From the NCBI RefSeq assembly GCF_949628215.1, contig NC_134297.1, positions 3,410,001 to 3,474,000 on the forward strand: a stretch of 64,000 nt of DNA. Reading direction: 5' to 3'. Source of the DNA: Phalacrocorax aristotelis (lineage: Eukaryota; Chordata; Aves; Suliformes; Phalacrocoracidae). Positions 20,031-32,715 of the stretch are shown piece after piece (the first letter of the stretch is position 1; the number at the start of each line of letters is the position of its first letter). The translations under genes and the position numbers were made by a program. Below the pieces are notes generated by a model. The model ran no database searches. It was not told the origin of the DNA and saw only the letters and a list, made by a program, of their open reading frames with translations.

Positions 20031-20127
20031 AAGGGGCTGGGGTGGATGCTGAGGTGGATGTCTGGATGAACGCCCCTTGCTGACAGGGCTGCTGTGTGCA
20101 TAACATCCTCAATCTGTGTTCACCGGG

Positions 20128-21585
<1,458 letters not shown>

Positions 21586-23185
21586 AGCCTATTCCTCTGA
21601 GAACTCCTAGAAGTGATGTGGAAATTGACCTTCTGCACTGGTCCGCTATCCCTGGAGGAGATGAATCAGTGCAACAAACATAGGAAAGCTGAGAGAAGAG
21701 GGGTTTCTGTGGAAATCTGAGGAACCTGGCATGTCTACTGGACTCTGATTCCCTGACTTCTCCAGCAATGGTACAGCCTTGAGGGGGGTGACAATACCAG
21801 ACCTATTCAGTCCACAACAAATAGCAGCACAGTCTGTATGTTCTGTAATCATTTTGGAGGTAGAATTATTTTACAGTGTAGAGCCAGAGAATCAAATCTG
21901 AAAAATCCCATCTTCCTGCCAGTGGGACCAGGTAGGGCGTGACCTAGCGAAGATTTGCTGAGCCTCACTCTCCCTTAATCCTGGAGTTGGACCACACGCT
22001 TGGCTAAGTACTTGGAAGAAAGCATCTGAACAAGATTCAAGTGCTTGCAGGGGTATAGTAGAGTTGTCCTTTGAGTGTGTGAAGTGATGGTACTTGAGGT
22101 GAGGCAAAGTTTTACCTCATTGTTTTTAACAATACATTTCATTTTTTTTTAATACTTGCATTCAAGCAGATACTGATTGTAGAGCAGTGTGACTTCACTG
22201 GGATTGTGTCAGGTCCTTGCAAACTAGAGTTAAGAGTTAGACTTACACCCGTAAACTCCATAAGCAGGTGTTCACCTAACCTTGGCTTGCTTTAAAAAAC
22301 AAAGAGCATGCATTTTGTGGGTGAGGGATGATTTAAAAACAGTGCTCTCTGGATGCTCTTTCTGTTCTGGAGTTGGCTCATGTAAAAGCCACTTTAAGCT
22401 GAATGCATGGCTAATGAGTCTCATAAGTGACTGTACTTTCAGGGTGACAGTAATGTTTAGGCAGCTCTCTGTAACATCTGCTCCGTAGCAGCAGGTCGTG
22501 GAGTATGGACCAGTTCTCTTGCTTTCTTTACATCTCAGATTTGTGTTCTGACACTTCCCCTGGAGTTTTAATGTGAATTTCCCTCTGTTTAAGGCTGCAG
22601 TTCAGATTTACTCTCCCATAAAAGCATCGCTTAGAGCTGAGGAACAAATGGTGTTGTGTAGCCTTCAGGCTTAGCAAGGCCCATTGCCTTTCCTGCCTGC
22701 TTTCCAAGACCTTGTTTAGTAAGAGCTGCTTCATGGAGCTAAAAAGCCCGTGAAAAAGCCTCTGTGGCACTTGCCTAAATGAGGTGTCACCCCTGCTGCA
22801 GAGGTGAAGGAGGGGAGCAGTGGGAATACAGCTGCTGTGGGGATGCAGCCTTACTAGCTCCTCCACGCCTCTTATCTCACTAACTTTGGTACTGTTCGGT
22901 GCAGATATCTGCCTTGCCTAGAATAAGGTGATGGAGAGATTAAAAAATTATATGAAATATCCTACCTTTTGACATGCCCTCTGAATGCATTGCAGCTGTG
23001 AACCCAGGCAAGTTAGCAGGCTAATATGTTTAGAAAAACAGGAGCCTTGCACTCCTGATACTTTGCCAGCATGGCTCTGAGGGGCTGGCCTCATGAGGTA
23101 TGAACCCTTGCCAGAGTCACTGTGCTCTTTGGAAAACTTCTGTAAGTGATGAGACTTCTAATAAAGTTATGTTCTCTTTTTAAAA
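21586..23185 (+). other. Probable 3' UTR of the TLCD5-like gene
   Basis: Non-coding stretch from the stop to the AATAAA at 23160-23165, about 1.6 kb. No repeat recognised. Confidence 0.5.
23160..23165 (+). other. Candidate polyadenylation signal AATAAA (TLCD5-like)
   Basis: First canonical AATAAA after the stop codon. It is followed within about 40 bases by T/GT-rich sequence (TGTTCTTTTGTTCTGGG), as expected of a cleavage and polyadenylation region. Confidence 0.5.
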
Positions 23186-23189
23186 AGAA

Positions 23190-25640
23190 ACCATTGCTGT
23201 AATGTTCTTTTGTTCTGGGTCTTAAGATGGCAAATGAAGCTAATGCTGAGGAAAACAGGCTTGAGGGTAGCCTAAGCATGCAAAGGCTAGTAGTCACTGG
23301 CAAAGCTCTGGCTCATGCAGTTCAGGAAGGAGTGAGCTGGTGGGAAAACAAGCATGGACTGAGCCATGTGCTCTGGAGCTCATGCTTGAGGTGTGAAGGA
23401 TAGGTGAGGGTCAGCTGAAGCTCAGATTTGTGACTAATATACCCATAACCTGCCTTGCCAATGAGTCATGGTCAGTACTGCAGGGAACTTAAAAATGGGC
23501 CATCAAACTGAGGTGCTTGCTCATGAGAGATGCAAGGTAACTTAAATTCTGGTCGTAGCCTACATCCCAGGTTGCCTTTTTTCTCTGCAGCACTAATGGC
23601 TCTCTGTTGCTGCATTTTGTCCTAGGAACGACCAATTCAGAAGGCTTGGTTTGCAAGGCGGTTTGTCTACACTGTCTTTGGAGAAGCAATTGAAAGCATG
23701 GGAACACCTTTGGTGCAATGAGATGTCCTAGGCTGCTGCTGAGTGCCTGTTTCCAACTGAGAACCTGCTATTGCTGGGCCAGGACTCGGCTGTCTGGAGT
23801 GGAGGTGGGCCTGGGCTTGGCTTCCAACAAGAAAACTCTCTTCCATTAGCTGAGGGACAGGAACCCAGTGCACCCAGCTTGCCTGCATGCAAAACAGAGC
23901 TGATGGTAGTTACCCTGTTAGATCTGAAGCAAAGTAAGTGCCCTCGGGTGGTCATGCCTCATGTCTCATCTAAGGATAGTTTTAGTGTTAAACCCTCTAA
24001 TGTGACGCTAGAAAAGCATCTGGGTCTACCTGCAGTAGCCCACTGGATTTCTTATTTGCTAACATTTTGGATTATGTAATTTTTAATACAGGTGCCTGAT
24101 TTTTGTCTGTCAAATACCCTTGAGGGCTTTTACAGTCACAAAAAGCGAGCATCAGTCTTTGCTTGTCTCTGAGGAAGGCTATTGGACTCTTGTGTGTTTC
24201 CAGTTTTTGTGTATTTCCAGCTTATTGTTGGACAAGAAGATTCCTGGTGTTGGCAAGCTAATATGTCTGGGACCCTTCAGTGTTGTAAGCTCTCGCTAGA
24301 ATAGGTACAGAAAGAATACAAGAAGAATGTACTGCTGAGGGAGGGTGTAGGTATACTAAAATGGGTAGCAGTGCACAAATAACTGTGAGCGGAGCTTCCT
24401 GTCCTGAGTGGTTTTGCTGAGTGCTGTTCATCTGCAGGCAAAATGAGCCAGTGCAGCTCAGCCTGCCTATTTAAATGGCTGACTCTGCGCAAAGCAAACG
24501 AGAAAATTAGTGTATAAGCTGCACCTAACTTCTGGTACAATCCACTGGGAGATAATTTAACTTGCCACCTTGTACCTCGTGCAAATTTTGCTTGTTGTAT
24601 GATCTAGAACAAAAAGCCCACACCACCTTCTCTATATTCTACCTCAAGCATTAAATGGTCCTTGCCTTGTTTGGACTTTGGGAGTAGTCTTTGGTGACCA
24701 TCTCTGTTGTTCTTCCTTGTGACTCAGAATCTGTGTTATGAGTCAATATTAGCCCTATAGCTTTCTGTGGGTCAATGCTGTTCTGTATCCTAAGCTAAAT
24801 ATTAGAACAGCTCTGTCTCAGTTGTTGCTGAGGCTATGGGAGGAGGCCTGGTCCAGCAAAGGTGGAGGAAAGCCATCATTGCTCGTGAGGATGTTGTGCT
24901 GAAATAGCTGAAGGATGAGCATCTTGTAGCAATGGGAACCTGCGCCTGGCCTGAGCTGGAAAAGTGAGATAGATATGCAGTTGAAAACAGGCTCATTACA
25001 AGTGCTGTAAGAGGCAAGACAAGCCACTCCCACCATGTGTATTTCAAAAGGTAAAACTTGACAGGATGAAGGAGAAAAAACAAACCTACTTCTGGGTGTG
25101 AGAGGTTGTTTTGATTGCAACTTACAAAAGGAGTAAGTGCGTTGGTTGGAGGAACACTTTCAGAAGCCACTTCAGGTGTCCTGCATAAGCTGTGGATTTT
25201 GTTAGTCTGTGGATGAAGGGAGGAGAAAAAATAATGTGGTGCAGCACTGAATGCTTGTAGTGAGAAGAAATTGCTAGGCTTTGTAGCTGCTGCATAAGCA
25301 TTGGATGAGAGAGTGTGTTTAGGGCAGGGCTGTGTGCTTTCTCAGCCTGCTGAAGCTGCATGCTCTGCGATGATAAACCCCGCGGGGTATGTTGCCTTGA
25401 AGCCGGTGCTGTACTGACACAGTTTTGCAAGTTCTGTGGAAGAGCTGGTTCACATCAGATGCTGCCTGGGTGTGAGTAAAGCAAGCCCACATCTGCCTGC
25501 AGCTGTGTGGTCACGCCTGTTATCTCTGGGACGTGGGAGATGATTGAAACGGGTCGTGGGCGCATGGGACTAATTTCCTGTGCCCACAGGCTAAAGCAGT
25601 GCTGTGCATGCGTGCACCCGGTGGGAACAGGACCTTGATC
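23190..25640. other. Intergenic region between the two TLCD5-type genes
   Basis: No exon, RNA gene or clear repeat recognised. Short open frames on both strands have no nameable homology. GC content rises near 25.6 kb into the next island. Confidence 0.6.
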
Positions 25641-26230
25641 TGTGAGCCAGCCAGCGGGGCCCGCAAACGCGCGCATTACAGCCGCCGGGGCCAGCCCCGA
25701 AGGTCACCGACCTCTCGTCTGGCTTCAGGAGGGATGCTCGGCGGGGCCGGCCGGCCGCGCCGGAACCCCTCCACCGCCTCCCGCCCGCCGCCCTTGCCGT
25801 CCCTCCTCCCCGCCAGCAGGTGCCCCTCGGCCGCCGCCCGGCCGCTTCCTCTTCCCGGGCGGCGGAGGCGCGGCGCCGGGCCGGCCCCAGCAGCCGCCTC
25901 CCTGCAGGTGGGTACGCGGCGCCGGGGGAAGGGGAAGGGCCCGGCCCGGCGGCTTTGCCGGCTGCGGCGGCCCGGCGCTCCCCGGCCCCGCAAGGCTGCG
26001 GGAGCCGCTGGAGAGGAGCGGGGCCGGGGGGAGCCGTGCTCGGCTGTGGGCAGGCCCGCGGGCAGCGGCTGCCGCCGGGCAGGTGCGGCGAGCGGGGCGG
26101 GAGGCCGCGGGGGCGGCGGGGAGGAGGAGGAGGGCTGCATCCCGGCGAGGAAGGCTGCTGGCTGCGGGCAGGCTCCGGTCGGCGGGGTGGGCTGTGTCCG
26201 TGGCTTGGGGCGCGTCGTTTAGGCTCTCTG
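25640..26230 (+). promoter_or_regulatory. TLCD5: CpG-island promoter of TLCD5
   Basis: Very GC- and CpG-rich block ending about 2 kb upstream of the TLCD5 ATG. A CCTGCAG|GTGGGT donor at 25908-25909 is a candidate end of a non-coding first exon. Long open frames on both strands here are GC-rich artefacts made almost entirely of Ala/Gly/Pro/Arg. The role is inferred from position and composition. Confidence 0.65.
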
Positions 26231-26254
26231 GGCTCCTCCATTTTCTCATTTGTA

Positions 26255-26355
26255 CACACGCACCACCCCCACCCCCCAAAAAAAACCGACAGCAGAAAAA
26301 ACCAACAACAACAACAAAAAACCACACAAAAAAAACCCCCAAAACCCACACCAGA
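26255..26355. repeat. A/C-rich low-complexity tract
   Basis: Runs of CACC, AAAAACC and CAA units immediately after the TLCD5 CpG island. It is compositionally the complement of the G/T tract that follows the TLCD5-like island. Confidence 0.85.
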
Positions 26356-26579
26356 AAATGGTGCTTTGCTCAGGCGCCCATCTAATTTTCAAGCTCTTTC
26401 AGGGAGAGCAGGGCTGTTCTGGGCTAGGTTTTTAGGCACGTGTGATTATTGCAGAGCCTGCTGTTGTTCATGACCCCATTGCTACTGGTGGTACAAACGA
26501 TTATAATTATTGATGTTTTTAAAGGATATTGCCCTTTCCAGTGTGGGGGGACAGGCGTAACTCACAGGTGCAACATATA

Positions 26580-26700
26580 TGTTCAAAAAACGTGTAGATG
26601 TGGCACTTCGGGACGTGGTTTAGGAGGCATGTGGGGTTGGGTTGACAGTTGGACTTGATCTTAGAGGTCTTTTTCAACTTTAATGATTCTATGATTCTAT
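26580..26700 (+). mobile_element. CR1 LINE 3'-end fragment
   Basis: Contains GTAGATGTGGCACTTCGGGA, a TGGTTTAGGAGGCATG stretch, GTTGGACTTGATCTTAGAGG and the terminal ATGATTCTATGATTCTAT. These are the canonical 3' end and microsatellite-like tail of avian-type CR1 LINEs. 5'-truncated, as is usual, and non-coding. Confidence 0.9.
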
Positions 26701-28154
26701 ATAGTATATGCTAAATGCAAATGTTTAACTTTGGTGTGCAGTTGGAAGGTAGCCCCCATCTTTCTTTCCAGGAAATGGAGAAACATTTGTTTCACAAGCA
26801 GGTGTGGAAAACACCTAAAAATGCTTAAAAGGTCATTCCTCTTCCTTCTACAAGGCTTCTCAGCTGGTCAATCCCTTTTGTTATATCAGGATTCTTCCTC
26901 CCTTATCTGCCCTGCCTCTAAATGCATAGGGACCTCAAGTACCAGGGATGTTAATGGAAACACCTGGTCAGAGCAGTTAATCACATCCTTAGTTTATCTC
27001 CCCGTGCTCCGGAGGCCCATTATACCTCAATGGTTTTGTTTACCCAGCCTCCTAAGTAATTCTTGGTAATGCTTTCAACAGGCCAAACAGGAAGGTTGGG
27101 CATTGCAACTCTGACTCCTCGTCAAGTCATATGTAGTCCTCTCGGTGTTCCCGAGCCCTGGGTGTGAAATCCAGCGTGCTGGTCACAGGTACCAGCAGGA
27201 CCAGTGGCGCTTTTGCTATTACACAGCTGGAAACTCACATATCCCAGAGCGTGACTCAACTTCTTTTCATGCGCTTCCCTGAATGCTCAGGAGTAATGAG
27301 ACACATCTTATGTTTCATGGAAAGCTATTATAAATAGGAACAAGATGTAGATATTAGAGTATTACTTATTTGAGGGGCTAATTGTTCTAATTTGAGCTTT
27401 GTCCTCATGTGCTTATGAAGAAGCTTGAACTATATGTTGTTCTACTGGGAGTTTTCCTTGGGAGGACAGGGGGATTTTACAGCAGTTTATTCCTCAAACT
27501 GTCCTGGATATGTGTTTTGCAGTTATTTGCAGTTGGTGTCACTGCACTGGGAAGATTACCAGTGGACCCAGCAAAAGACACTGTGTGCTTTGGGTGTTCT
27601 CGGTGGTTTGTTTCAGGAGAGGAAGAACCAAGCTAGTAAACAGCATGACGGGTCAGGTGGGGCAACACAAGCAGACAGTCAAATGTAGGTATATGGGCAG
27701 GGAATTAAAATGAAGGTGCAGGCATAGCTCTGGGTCAAAGTTTTATTGCTGGATGTGGCACTCCTGAGCCAGTGAGATGAGCCCTAACATATACCAGTAG
27801 ATCCTGCATCATAGACTGGTTGGGGAAGTCCTCTGAGGTGCTTTACCAAGTTGTGGTGTGTCTTCTGTTCAACCAGGCTAGGAGCTCACTGCCTTACGAG
27901 GTCATTGCTTTCAGTGGGTCTTCCCACAGCTGAGGTGACACTGGGGGGGGTCTGTGTGCTGGTGGCCACATGGTGAATCTGCCCTAATTCTCAAGGATAC
28001 ACTGCTCTGATGTAGGCCTTTCCCCAGAGGAACAAAAACTGTCAGGAGCAAGCAGCACCACCAGAAAACAGCACTGTACACTCAGTACTGGGATGTTAAT
28101 GGGTGAAATGCTGCACTGGGTTGTGCTAATGCTGCTGAAGGCTAGACCTTCTGA

Positions 28155-29344
<1,190 letters not shown>

Positions 29345-29460
29345 CTGGATGTTGAGGGAAGACTTTGTCAAGTTCATGATCTGGCAAGAGGAGGATCGTG
29401 CCTGAAATGCCACTGTCGGGAGAGGAGCCAGCACACGTTAGCAATTCTGGAGCCAAGTTT

Positions 29461-29506
29461 ATCCTTGGCATAACTCCATTGAAATCCATGGAGCTATGCC
29501 ATGGAT
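29461..29506. repeat. Imperfect inverted repeat (hairpin) about 120 bases after the TLCD5 stop
   Basis: Two 19-base arms (29461-29479 and 29488-29506) pair with two mismatches around an 8-base loop. The arms include GGCATAACTCCAT and ATGGAGCTATGCC. Similar TCCATTGAAGTCAATGGA-type palindromic elements recur in amniote genomes, so this may be an old dispersed repeat captured in a 3' UTR. Confidence 0.75.
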
Positions 29507-29761
29507 TCATTGGATCTGCAGTGTTTGGCCTGGCAGAGGCTGGCTCGGTGTGTACATAAGCATACACTAAATGATATGAGTGAAAGAAGGGCTAATTTTA
29601 CAGACTAAACATAACTAGTCCAGTGGTGCAGGTGTAAATAGTAATGTTAGTACCTAACTCCTTCAGCACTGAATCTTGGAAGAGAGAAGAAAATAACACT
29701 AGATCTTCATGTTCAGTGTCCTGTACAGGCTGGACAGCTAGAGTGACTCTTCATACTGTTA

Positions 29762-29965
29762 AGAAGCAGCATGCTCTAGTGTTGCATCAGAGCTGGGATT
29801 CCTGGGTCTTCCACCAACTCATTATGTGACCTTGGGCAAGTCACGTAACTCTACTCTGTGCCTATTTCCCCATCTGTGAGTTGGGGGTGATGGAGCTGAT
29901 CCATCTGCGTTACGCACTTTCAGATCTTTACTTGAGGGGTGCTATATAAATGCAAAATGATGGTT
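29762..29965 (+). repeat. MIR SINE, near-complete
   Basis: Contains CATTATGTGACCTTGGGCAA followed by GTCACGTAACTCTACTCTGT, GCCTATTTCCCCATCTGTGA and a GCTATATAAATGCAAAATG tail. This is the best-preserved of several MIR copies in the window and includes the core and L2-like 3' end. Confidence 0.88.
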
Positions 29966-30109
29966 GTTATCTGCACTTTGTTCGTTATCCCTATGTTTCC
30001 TTTGGGAGAAACTATTTTGGTGGTTGAGCTAGAGTGTGACTCTAGAAAGAACAGTATTTTAGGTAGGTTGTTGTTTCCTACCCTTCCTAATTCCTTTTAA
30101 TAACTTATT

Positions 30110-30225
30110 TAGTAACATATTGGTAACTTATTTTTCAGTAGTGTCCAGAAGCTCTAATCAGCACTGGCGCCTTGCAGGACTAGGTGCTCTGTGAATACAC
30201 CCAAAGACACAGCCCCTGATGTGAA
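30110..30225 (+). repeat. Ancient amniote SINE/LINE-like repeat (family not named)
   Basis: The phrases CAGTAGTGTCCAGAAGCTCT, ACTAGGTGCTCTGTGAATAC and AAAGACACAGCCCCTG match a dispersed repeat abundant in turtles and crocodilians (cagtagcgcctagaagccc ... gtgctaggcgctgtacaaac ... agacagtccctgcc). A decayed copy. Confidence 0.55.
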
Positions 30226-31544
30226 ACGCCTTTCTGACTTTTTCCCTCTTCATCCCTGTTAAAACTCCACCCGCCCCCTCCAAATACTGCTTTTAGCTCC
30301 TAGAGTGACCAACACTCTCCATTATGAGAAGCCCCATCAGGACTTGCCAGTAAGTGGTTTTCTGGCTGATGGACCAAACCCTGATTTTTCTGAAGAATGC
30401 CAAAATACCCTCTGCTGTGCCGATTGGCCCAAATGCAGGCATACTGTGGAGCCAGCCTGAGAATAAACAGCATGCCTTGAGATTGTCAGACAAATACCTT
30501 CCCCGAGCTGTAAGTAACTTTTAAAAGTAAGAAAAGTAAATGCAGAGTGTTTTACTGCAGCCGTCTGCCAACAATCTGTACTTGCCGGTTTTGGCAATCT
30601 AGAGGGGTCAGGGGCCTGATTTGTAGTGAAGGCTGTGTACTTCTGTTGCCCTTGAAAATGTCATCCCAGATTCAGCTCAGTGTATCTGAACCCCGACTCT
30701 GCTGTGGTGTTTGAGGATAGTAGGGTACCATAGGTGAATTTCTGGAAGCTCTGTGGGAAAGGGATTGAAAAAGACTTGAAACTAGCATTGATGATTTCCC
30801 CCAGGACCAAAGATACCAGTTTCGACAGGGGTGTTTCCTCAGATCCAAACTGGGATTTCTGTTTGAAGAGTGGCCAACATGCATCTTCAAAAGGCAGTGG
30901 CTAAGGTGGAAGAGCTACACAGCTTTAAATATGTCTTCTGCCCTGTTCAACCCAAAGACCTAACCTTGGCTTTCCGTCTGAATTGATGCCTTGACCCCTG
31001 GGTTTGAATTCACTTCTGTGTTCCTGATGTATCTGGGTTACTTTATAATATAAAGAGAACTTTATACGGTAAGAGAGACTTATTTTAAAGCCTAATTAAA
31101 GGAGAGGCACAGAATCTGGCCTTTTTTAAGAAAAAATGTGAACCTGACTGGGAGAGAAAGTAAGTGTTACTTATCTGGTCCATTTGCAGGGGAAAACTGT
31201 CCCTCAGTTGGCAGCTTCTGATGTTTATTTCACTGTATGTTCTTAAGCGCTATTCCTTCGTAATTGCTGTCATTCTTAAGATCACTGAGTTTGAGCCTGA
31301 GCACCAGGCCTGCAGCGCAGGTGCCAGTTCTGCTGTGAGCCTTGCCTGTTGCATCCAAAGATCTGAAGAGCCCAAAGTACTTCAGATTAGCAGAGCCAAC
31401 TGTTGGGTGAGCTGGTCCTGTAAAGGAAACTTAACTGATTTAGCACAGCGTGGTGATAGGACTATTGAGCCTTGAAGAGAGACAAGAAGGGCTAGTTGGG
31501 GCTTTGTAGTTCTTTCCCAGCTGTGCTGCTGCTGCGGGGCCTGT

Positions 31545-31660
31545 CAAGGATCCTTTTTGCCTCAGCTTACCCACTTTCTTAAGTGGGTACAGTATTACCT
31601 ACCTCGTTGGGGTGTTTTAATTTGTTAACACTAAGCCACTTTTGAGTAATACTTGGTGGT
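31545..31660 (+). repeat. MIR SINE fragment
   Basis: TTTTGCCTCAGCTTACCCAC followed by TAAGTGGGTACAGTATTACC, TACCTCGTTGGGGTGTTTTA and TTTGTTAAC matches the 3' half of MIR (gcctcagtttccccatctgtaaaatggg...). Diverged. Confidence 0.6.
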
Positions 31661-32690
31661 CTGTGTCAAGCTGTGCTGTGTAAAGGCAAAATGCTGTTGC
31701 TTTGAGTGAAGCACTTCTCACTATGGCCTGCTATCAGTACCTTGTCACCTGAACATGGCACTTCCCAGCATCTTGCTTGCCTCAGAGGCATGAGACCAGG
31801 GTGTTTTGCAGTGGTGCTTATGGGTAGGAGTCAAAAGGAGTGAGCTAGACACATGCATAAGGATCAGCCATGCTGCTTCTTGTTCAGATCGACTCCTAAG
31901 TTGAAGAAACACTCCCAAGTTGAAGAAAGGAAGTCTGGTGGGTTTTCCCTAGAAAGGATTGCAGTAAATCTCAAGCCAAAAGAGTTTCAGCAGGCAGGCT
32001 GACCAGGGAATAAGGCCTTTCAGCAGCAAGTCCTGAAGAAGTGTAGGTGAAAACAGCCTGTTCATTTTTCATTGCAGCTGTTGACTTGCCCACCAAGAAG
32101 AGGTTCCTGAGCAGTCCTGATGATTTAGACTCTGAGGTTTGGTGTGCAGCTTAATGCATGGTTACAGCTTTTCTGTTGGGGTTTTACAGGCCATACCTGC
32201 CCAGGTGAATAAGGATGTCAGTTAGTGACTGCAGGTATCTATGAAACAGCTTGTGTGAAGATGTTTTGAAAGATAACGCACTTAATGGCTGAGTGGTCCC
32301 CTTCTTTGAGCTGGGGGGAATCTTGGGTGGAAGAAGTCGGGCACTTTGATCAATGTTGAGGCTTTAGAAGCTAAACAAGGGCACCAGAAAACAAAAGAGC
32401 AATTAGGAATGGCTTAATGAGGTAGAGCTACCAACGATGTCTCAGAGCAAAGCCTTGTAGTCTGTCTAGTGGGTTCCGGCATAGCATCACAGACCCAGGA
32501 GGACTGTAACTTTCAAGCTGTGGATCACGTGGTGGGACCTGTCTCCAGGCTAGTCCACAATGGCTAGTGCAAATTGTAAAAGGAAACTGAAGAACTAGTG
32601 TGAAATAATAACTTGTGTTTGAATTACTGTGTAATAGCAACTAATGTTCCACCAGTGAATGGTGTAGATGCTTTGTATTATGTTTTATAA

Positions 32691-32696
32691 AATAAA
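32691..32696 (+). other. TLCD5: Candidate polyadenylation signal AATAAA (TLCD5)
   Basis: AATAAA within an AT-rich TTTTATAAAATAAAGATATT context, followed by a T-rich stretch (TTTATTTTTTCTCTTTGG). It is the last strong signal before the gene-poor region and so marks the probable end of the longest TLCD5 transcript. Confidence 0.45.
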
Positions 32697-32715
32697 GATA
32701 TTTTAATTATATGAG

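Larger units (their letters stand above)
29345..32715 (+). other. TLCD5: Probable 3' UTR of TLCD5, repeat-bearing
   Basis: Non-coding from the stop to the AATAAA at 32691-32696. It contains a hairpin element at 29461-29506, a MIR at about 29762-29965, another old amniote repeat at about 30110-30225 and a second MIR at about 31545-31660. Whether one transcript spans it all is not visible from sequence; earlier ends are possible. Confidence 0.45.

Noticed and set aside
19106-20083. 253-codon minus-strand frame and hydrophobic Trp/Phe-rich + frames near 19.8-20.08 kb
   Set aside because: The first is CpG-island composition. The second is a translation of the G/T low-complexity tract (Phe/Leu/Trp/Gly repeats) and not a membrane protein.
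25591-26473. Long overlapping open frames on both strands in the TLCD5 CpG island
   Set aside because: Same GC-rich artefact. The part over the A/C tract only reads as Lys/Asn/Thr/Pro repeats, and no homology was recognised.
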